Shown piece by piece: positions 7,253-11,559 of a DNA stretch of 11,559 bases. The notes under the pieces were generated by a model. It ran no database searches, had not been told where the DNA came from, and saw only the letters and a program-made list of their open reading frames with translations. Each line of letters starts with the position of its first letter. Position 1 is the first letter of the stretch. Both the position numbers and the translations under genes were made by a program. The DNA is from an uncultured bacterium (GTDB lineage Bacteria > Desulfobacterota > Desulfovibrionia > Desulfovibrionales > Desulfovibrionaceae), in the NCBI GenBank assembly GCA_905214305.1, contig CAJMLK010000073.1, positions 1 through 11,559 on the forward strand. The letters run 5' to 3'.

Positions 7253-8539
7253 CTACTCTGCCTTAAGGCGGTTGATGCCCTTCTGCCCGATGTCGGTGCG
7301 ATAGAAGCCGTCGGTCATGCGCACTTTTTCCACAGCGGCATAGGCGGCTTTTTTCGCACCCTCAAGGTCGTCCCCAAGGGCAGTGACGCACAGCACGCGC
7401 CCGCCGCTGGACACCAGCACATTGTCTTTCAGGGTTGTGCCGCTGTGAAAGACCTTGACGCCGGGCAGACTGTCGGCCTCGTCAGTATCCGCAATGGCAA
7501 GCCCCTTGGCATATGCGCCCGGATAGCCCTTGGCTGTCATGACCACACCAAGGGCCGTCTTATCGCTCTGTCCGATGCTTGCGGGATCGAGCCTGCCTTC
7601 CACGCAGTCGAGCATGATACGGGGCAGGTCGCCTTCAAGGCGCATGAGCATGGGCTGACACTCCGGGTCTCCGAAGCGCACGTTGTATTCCAGCACTTTG
7701 GGGCCGTTTGCGGTCATCATAAGCCCGGCATAGAGCACGCCCACAAAGGGGTGACCGTCTTTGGCAAGCTCGCGCAGAATGGGCCGCACGGTGAGGTCGG
7801 CCATTTCTTCAAGCATGTGGTCGGGCAGGATGGGGGCCGGGCTGTAAGCGCCCATGCCGCCGGTATTGGGGCCTTCGTCATTGTCGAAAACACGCTTGTG
7901 GTCCTGAGCCGAAGGCAGGGGAACGGCACGTTCGCCATCGCACATGCAGAGAAAAGAGGCTTCCTCGCCCACCAGCCATTCCTCAAGCACCACAAGGTCA
8001 CCGGCAGCGCCAAAGGCGCGGGCGCTCATGATGTCATTGACGGCCTGCAGCGCCTCCTGAGAGTCGGCGGCCATGATGACGCCCTTGCCCGCAGCCAGAC
8101 CATCGGCCTTGACCACCAGAGGGCCACCCACCTTGGCCACGTGATTTCTCGCCATTTCCACATCGCTGAACACGGCGCTCTGCGCGGTGGGAACCTTGGC
8201 ACGAGCCATGATTTCCTTGGCAAAGGCCTTGCTGCCTTCAAGCCGTGCGCCGTAGCTGTCCGGCCCGAAACAGGCAATGCCCGCCGCACGCATGCGGTCG
8301 GTAATGCCCAGAGTCAGGGGCAGCTCCGGCCCGGGAACCACAAGATCAATCTTTTCCTTGCGGGCCAGATCAACCAGCCCGTCCAGATCATCCACGGCCA
8401 CAGGCACGTTGACCGCGCCTTCCCTGCTGGTGCCGCCGTTGCCGGGAGCGACGAAAACCGCGCTCACACCGGGGCTTTGCATGAATTTCCAGACCAGGGC
8501 GTGTTCTCGCCCACCGGATCCTATTACCAGGATGCGCAT
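7253..8539 (-). CDS. purD: Phosphoribosylamine-glycine ligase (GAR synthetase)
   Basis: A 428-residue ATP-grasp enzyme of standard PurD length, joining glycine to phosphoribosylamine with ATP in the second step of purine synthesis. The N-terminal fold shows MRILVIGSGGREHA (1-14) and VPGPELPLTLGI (68-79). The ATP-grasp part has KADGLAAGKG (144-153), NTGGMGAYSP (225-234) and LEYNVRFGDPE (283-293), which holds metal-binding acids. The C-terminal domain ends with a typical GFYRTDIG segment. The start at 8539 has AAGGAG five bases upstream; the frame extends further up to 8572 but without support. A terminator-like hairpin ends only about 29 bases before the start, and purE follows in the same direction. 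Confidence 0.97.
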   Translation of the reverse strand: MRILVIGSGGREHALVWKFMQSPGVSAVFVAPGNGGTSREGAVNVPVAVDDLDGLVDLARKEKIDLVVPGPELPLTLGITDRMRAAGIACFGPDSYGARLEGSKAFAKEIMARAKVPTAQSAVFSDVEMARNHVAKVGGPLVVKADGLAAGKGVIMAADSQEALQAVNDIMSARAFGAAGDLVVLEEWLVGEEASFLCMCDGERAVPLPSAQDHKRVFDNDEGPNTGGMGAYSPAPILPDHMLEEMADLTVRPILRELAKDGHPFVGVLYAGLMMTANGPKVLEYNVRFGDPECQPMLMRLEGDLPRIMLDCVEGRLDPASIGQSDKTALGVVMTAKGYPGAYAKGLAIADTDEADSLPGVKVFHSGTTLKDNVLVSSGGRVLCVTALGDDLEGAKKAAYAAVEKVRMTDGFYRTDIGQKGINRLKAE

Positions 8540-8564
8540 GCTCACTCCTTGCCGTGTGCTGATG

Positions 8565-8593
8565 AAAAGCAAAGCCCCATAAAGGGGCTTTGC
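8565..8593 (-). terminator. Terminator-like hairpin in the purD leader
   Basis: On the minus strand, GCAAAGCCCC (8593-8584) pairs perfectly with GGGGCTTTGC (8578-8569) around a five-base loop and is followed by TTTTC. This is a normal intrinsic terminator shape. It ends about 29 bases before the purD ATG, too close for a separate full promoter downstream. It either ends transcripts from the FG-GAP gene, with purD transcribed through it from upstream, or acts as an attenuator for purD. Confidence 0.6.
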
Positions 8594-8645
8594 CGGGGGG
8601 GACGGCCCGCCGCAGCGCGCGTGGGGCGCCTCCCCTCGAAAATGC

Positions 8646-8841
8646 CTGGAGCAGATTACCGTTGAGAATGTACTTTCTCAACATTCAGGACATGCCCACG
8701 CCAACGCGTGCCCGCGCAGGTAAATAGCTCTGCTGTCTTATCCGTAAGCCCTGCGGGCAACGGCTGAAGCTGCGCATGCACCTTTGCGGCCGGCGGCTGC
8801 TCACGCAGCCGCCGGGCAATTTCAGCGTAAAACTGCTCTAG
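8646..8841 (-). repeat. Structured intergenic repeat, copy D (best ends)
   Basis: This 196-base copy has the clearest ends: CTGGAGCAG at 8646-8654 and CTGCTCTAG at 8833-8841 are inverted repeats with one mismatch. On the minus strand it opens with the TAG of the FG-GAP gene. It then has an 11-bp GC hairpin (8790-8800 with 8805-8815, loop GTGA), then the block shared with copy B, and a palindrome with arms GTTGAGAA (8661-8668) and TTCTCAAC (8675-8682). No reading frame is credible. It has the size and layout of a miniature inverted-repeat element, but no target duplication is obvious. Confidence 0.75.
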
Positions 8842-10520
8842 TTGGGATTTACTTCAAAGTCGCTCAGATCCGCAGGGGCGTTGGGATCCGTGGCCGACAC
8901 GTCCAGAGGATATGCCGTGATCATGCACTGGCGGCTGCCAATGCCAAGGTCGGGCGAGGTGTTCAGCCCCACCACGAGATCAAGAACGCCGTTATTGGTG
9001 GCGTCCGCCAGATCCACAGCCGCCACGGAACCGCGAATGCGGCGCGTCTTCCACTTGAGGCCGAGGCCCACGCCGTCCCAGTACAGGGCATGAACTTCGC
9101 CCTGCGGGAAGTAGCGATAGCGGTCAAACATCTGCGAAGCCGTGGAGATGGGCTTGTTGACCAGCATGACGTATTCGCCGGTGTGGCCGATATCCGCAGC
9201 AATCAGGTTCATGGGCGCGTAATACTTGCTCGGCAGCTGATAGTTCTTGTCTACGCCGAGTCCGGGCATGCCCTTATAGTGGTCCATGCCGGTGGAGGAG
9301 CCGGAAAAACGCTCCATCGTGGTATGCACAAGGGTGTTGCCGTGGCCCTGAAAGACCTTGAGCCGTTCGTCATCCGTGAGCATGACCAGCTGGTCGCCCT
9401 TGCCGTTTCTGCCGCCCGGCAGCCAGGCCACGTTGAAGACGGTGGCTCCGGTGGGCAGGTCAAGCCGTGCGCCAAAGGTATACTTGCCGCCAGCTTTCAC
9501 CATTGAGTACACGCCCGGGGCAAAAAGCTTCAGCGAATCCCAGCCCTGACCCACAAGCGTGGGCGTAAAGGTGGGGGGCAGACGCAGCACGCTGACAAAG
9601 TAGGGAATGCGCTCGGCCACCTGGGTGAACTTGTTGCCCTTGAAGCTGTAGAAATAGCTGTAGGGGCGGTTGCTGTCGTCCTCAAAGGTGGACACCACGA
9701 TATCCATGGCGCCATCGCGGTTCAGGTCGATGGCCCGCATGGAAAAGTTCTTGTTGGAACGCGAAATAAGGGTTTCGCCCAAAAGCTTGAGCTTGCCGTC
9801 CTGATCCCACACATAGATGCGCAGGTGGTTTTCGCTCAGCAGGGCGATCTCGTTTTTGCCGTCGCCGTTAAAGTCACCCACGGCCATGCCGACCATGGTG
9901 TAGGGCAGACGCTGGCTGCGCAGGCGCGAACCATCAGTAGACCCGGAACCCTGATAGCGGAACTGCGGGTTCAGATACATCTGCTGCTGGCCGGTTTCGT
10001 TGGTGACGATGTCGCCGCCGGGGGTGGCGGCGCCACGCGGACCAGCGGCCGCGGTGCTGCCGGGCGCGCGTACGCCGGCAATGCCAAAAACTTCCTGTCC
10101 GAGGGCGGCGCTCAGGTTCTGCACTGCTCCGGTCAGGCCACTTACCGTGCTCTGGGCGGTCTTGCTCCAGGTTTTTCCGGCTTTGTCCACGCTGTTGACT
10201 TCAATGGTGCACTCATTGCCCATAACGTTGACAGAACCCCAGATGGCGTGTCCTGCCCCCGCGGAATTCATGGCCTTGACGGCATCGGCCTGCGAAGCGG
10301 CCTTGCCCTGAATGGAGCGCACGTCAAGCACGCCGGGGCGGTTCAAACGACCCTGAATGGTCGCCGGAACAGCCTTGGAAAGATAGCTGTAGCTTTGCGG
10401 CGCATTGACCGTGAAGGGCAGCACAACGGCACTCCTGGCCGCCGCCTGCGTTGTCGAGGCCAGCCCGGCGGCGCACAGCGCAAGGCAGACCGCAAAAGTC
10501 AGTCGCATGGCGAATTTCAT
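8838..10520 (-). CDS. Secreted TolB-like / FG-GAP (VCBS) repeat protein
   Basis: A 560-residue exported protein of unknown specific function. MKFAMRLTFAVCLALCAAGL then STTQA looks like a signal peptide, cut near residue 26; LALC is a poor lipobox. Residues about 28-148 (AVVLPF, YLSKAVPATIQGRL) resemble the TolB-N/FlgO-like domain found in envelope proteins, followed by a Gly/Ala/Pro linker (150-172). The rest resembles a beta-propeller of FG-GAP/VCBS repeats, with calcium-type loops DFNGDGKNE (216-224) and DLNRDGAMD (265-273) and weaker ones near 443 and 503-514. The start at 10520 has AAGGAG six bases upstream; the open frame above it lacks a site. The stop codon at 8838-8840 lies inside the terminal repeat of copy D, so the original C-terminus may have been altered. 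An adhesin or envelope sensor role is possible. Confidence 0.82.
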   Translation of the reverse strand: MKFAMRLTFAVCLALCAAGLASTTQAAARSAVVLPFTVNAPQSYSYLSKAVPATIQGRLNRPGVLDVRSIQGKAASQADAVKAMNSAGAGHAIWGSVNVMGNECTIEVNSVDKAGKTWSKTAQSTVSGLTGAVQNLSAALGQEVFGIAGVRAPGSTAAAGPRGAATPGGDIVTNETGQQQMYLNPQFRYQGSGSTDGSRLRSQRLPYTMVGMAVGDFNGDGKNEIALLSENHLRIYVWDQDGKLKLLGETLISRSNKNFSMRAIDLNRDGAMDIVVSTFEDDSNRPYSYFYSFKGNKFTQVAERIPYFVSVLRLPPTFTPTLVGQGWDSLKLFAPGVYSMVKAGGKYTFGARLDLPTGATVFNVAWLPGGRNGKGDQLVMLTDDERLKVFQGHGNTLVHTTMERFSGSSTGMDHYKGMPGLGVDKNYQLPSKYYAPMNLIAADIGHTGEYVMLVNKPISTASQMFDRYRYFPQGEVHALYWDGVGLGLKWKTRRIRGSVAAVDLADATNNGVLDLVVGLNTSPDLGIGSRQCMITAYPLDVSATDPNAPADLSDFEVNPN

Positions 10521-10788
10521 TCCGTTCTCCTTGGGCATCTGGCGAGATGCCCGGTAAAATAAGGGAAGCGCCGACCAGGCGTTTTTCGCTTCCGGCAGGC
10601 GGGGCATTTCCGCAAATCGCGCCACATGGACGGATATGTCACGCGGAAAGGCCGCATGCGGCCAAAAGGCCAAAAAACCGGTCAGAGATTCCCGCAGCCC
10701 GCCAGCGAAAAACGCGAACAAGGCGCCCCCTCGGGCGCGCCCACGCGGGCACGGATGGGCGAAACCGGCACGGCCGCCACATCCACGC
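10521..10788 (-). other. Long leader upstream of the FG-GAP gene, no gene seen
   Basis: About 270 bases between the candidate promoter and the FG-GAP start hold no convincing gene. They contain GGAAGCG (10564-10570) paired with 10587-10593, with an inner CGCC/GGCG stem and T5. A perfect 14-base palindrome GGCCGCATGCGGCC lies at 10650-10663 and overlaps GGCC-AAAA-GGCC (10660-10671). The palindrome GGGCGCGCCC lies at 10733-10742. No known riboswitch is recognised. Confidence 0.4.
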
Positions 10789-10817
10789 ACTATACGCGCA
10801 GTTGGCGCGCCGCGCAA
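10789..10817 (-). promoter_or_regulatory. Candidate promoter for the FG-GAP gene
   Basis: On the minus strand TATAGT (10794-10789) matches the -10 consensus at 5 of 6 positions. TTGCGC (10817-10812) lies 17 bases upstream and matches the -35 at only 3 of 6. It would give a leader of about 260 bases. Confidence 0.35.
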
Positions 10818-10833
10818 TATCTAACGGGGGCCG

Positions 10834-10861
10834 TTGCCACCGGCACGAAACAGGACATAAA
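10834..10861 (+). promoter_or_regulatory. Candidate promoter for the RNA methyltransferase
   Basis: TTGCCA (10834-10839), the same -35 hexamer as before ilvE, is followed after 16 bases by CATAAA (10856-10861), or after 17 by ATAAAA. Transcription would begin near 10868, about 36 bases before the start codon. Confidence 0.4.
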
Positions 10862-10903
10862 AACCGCTTGCGGCCGAAACCACATCTCCATACTATGCCG
10901 CCC

Positions 10904-11559
10904 ATGCAAAAAAACGCCGCCCGTTCGTTTCGTATTGTCTGCAAAAAAACACACACCGCCTCGGTGGAAGCCCTGCTGCGCGCCCAGGGCTACGAGTTTG
11001 AAGCCGAGCCTTTTTCGCCCCTGTGCCGACGTCTTGTGGCGGAACCTCGCCCGCTGGGCAATTCGCTGGCGGCTTTTTTTGGCTATATCTATATTCAGGA
11101 TCGCTCTTCCATGCTGCCGCCTCTGGCACTGGCCCCGGAAGCAGGCACTGCCGTGCTCGACATGTGCGCCAGCCCCGGCAGCAAAACGGGCTTTCTGGCG
11201 CAACTTGTGGGTTCCACCGGCCTTGTGCTTGGCAACGAGCCTTCTCAGGCGCGGCTGGCAACACTGCGGGCCAACCTGCACCAATGCGGCTTTGTGCACA
11301 CCGGAACCTGCTCGTACAGTGGCGATGCCCTGCCCCTGCGGCCCGGCTCGTGGAAAAGCATTCTGCTGGATCCCCCCTGTTCGGGATGGGGAACAGTGGA
11401 AAAAAATCCGCAGGTGCTCAAGCTCTGGCAGGGGGACAAGCTCGACAGCCTCACAAGCCTGCAACGCCGCCTGCTGCGCCACGCTGAGCGCCTGCTTGCC
11501 CCCGGCGGACGCGTCGTTTTTTCCACCTGCACCACCAATGTGGCCGAAAATGAGGATCA
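10904..11559 (+). CDS. NOP2/Sun (RsmB/RsmF)-type RNA m5C methyltransferase, partial
   Basis: The first 218 codons of an RNA cytosine-5 methyltransferase, open to the window end. It shows the SAM-binding motif DMCASPGSKTGF (86-97), the DPPCSGWGT motif (156-164) with C159, and STCTTN (207-212) with C209, followed by the start of the family's ENE element. The two cysteines are those used in this family for release (PC) and catalysis (TC). The N-terminal part is short, unlike RsmB, which has an extra NusB-like domain, so an RsmF/YebU-like rRNA enzyme is more likely; tRNA is also a possible target. The start is uncertain: ATG at 10895 and 10904 are in frame and neither has a clear Shine-Dalgarno site. 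It is divergent from the FG-GAP gene. The missing 3' part would hold any PUA-like or C-terminal domain. Confidence 0.9.
   Translation, partial: MQKNAARSFRIVCKKTHTASVEALLRAQGYEFEAEPFSPLCRRLVAEPRPLGNSLAAFFGYIYIQDRSSMLPPLALAPEAGTAVLDMCASPGSKTGFLAQLVGSTGLVLGNEPSQARLATLRANLHQCGFVHTGTCSYSGDALPLRPGSWKSILLDPPCSGWGTVEKNPQVLKLWQGDKLDSLTSLQRRLLRHAERLLAPGGRVVFSTCTTNVAENED

Noticed and set aside
8540..8650. Purine or other riboswitch upstream of purD
   Set aside because: No recognisable aptamer core; only the simple hairpin is supported.
7445..8665. 406-codon plus-strand frame opposite purD
   Set aside because: Antisense shadow of purD with no motif; it also runs into the repeat region.
10521..10817. 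N-terminal extension of the FG-GAP protein to 10817
   Set aside because: The signal peptide and AAGGAG site place the start at 10520; the upstream residues are Arg/Pro-rich with no ribosome site.

Overview
The window looks like chromosomal DNA of a high-GC Desulfovibrio-type sulfate reducer (Desulfovibrionales). This is inferred from overall protein character, from the TolB-like plus FG-GAP secreted protein, and from the very GC-rich, hairpin-laden gaps. No 16S or other decisive marker is present, so the genus is an inference. No phage, insertion sequence with a transposase, tRNA, rRNA or CRISPR array is visible.

Layout: (1) 57-2084, minus strand, a stand-alone hydantoinase/oxoprolinase (HyuA)-type actin-fold protein. 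(2) A divergent gap with a good sigma-70 promoter, then ilvE (branched-chain aminotransferase, 2310-3230) and dnaX (DNA polymerase III tau, 3469-5781) on the plus strand, separated by a hairpin-rich leader. (3) A 590-base convergent gap holding two copies of a structured repeat and a strong bidirectional terminator. (4) purE (6374-6871) and purD (7253-8539) on the minus strand, two steps of purine biosynthesis, with another repeat copy between them. (5) A fourth repeat copy and a terminator-like hairpin upstream of purD. (6) A secreted TolB-like/FG-GAP protein (8838-10520, minus). (7) A long divergent leader, then the first 218 codons of a NOP2/Sun-type RNA m5C methyltransferase (10904 onward, plus), cut by the window end.

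The genes are mostly ordinary housekeeping genes and do not form one pathway, although purD and purE act in the same pathway and face the same way. The most unusual content is between the genes: a family of roughly 150-320 bp intergenic repeats (four copies, called A-D here) with short terminal inverted repeats around CTRGAGCAG, a hairpin with GNRA-type loops in three copies, and a long GTAC-centred palindrome at the other end in which one base pair has changed on both sides. Three of the four copies begin at or just after the stop codon of the upstream gene (dnaX, purD, the FG-GAP gene), in the same polarity. In one case the repeat end supplies the stop codon itself. This could be a miniature mobile element, a 3'-UTR RNA element, or both.
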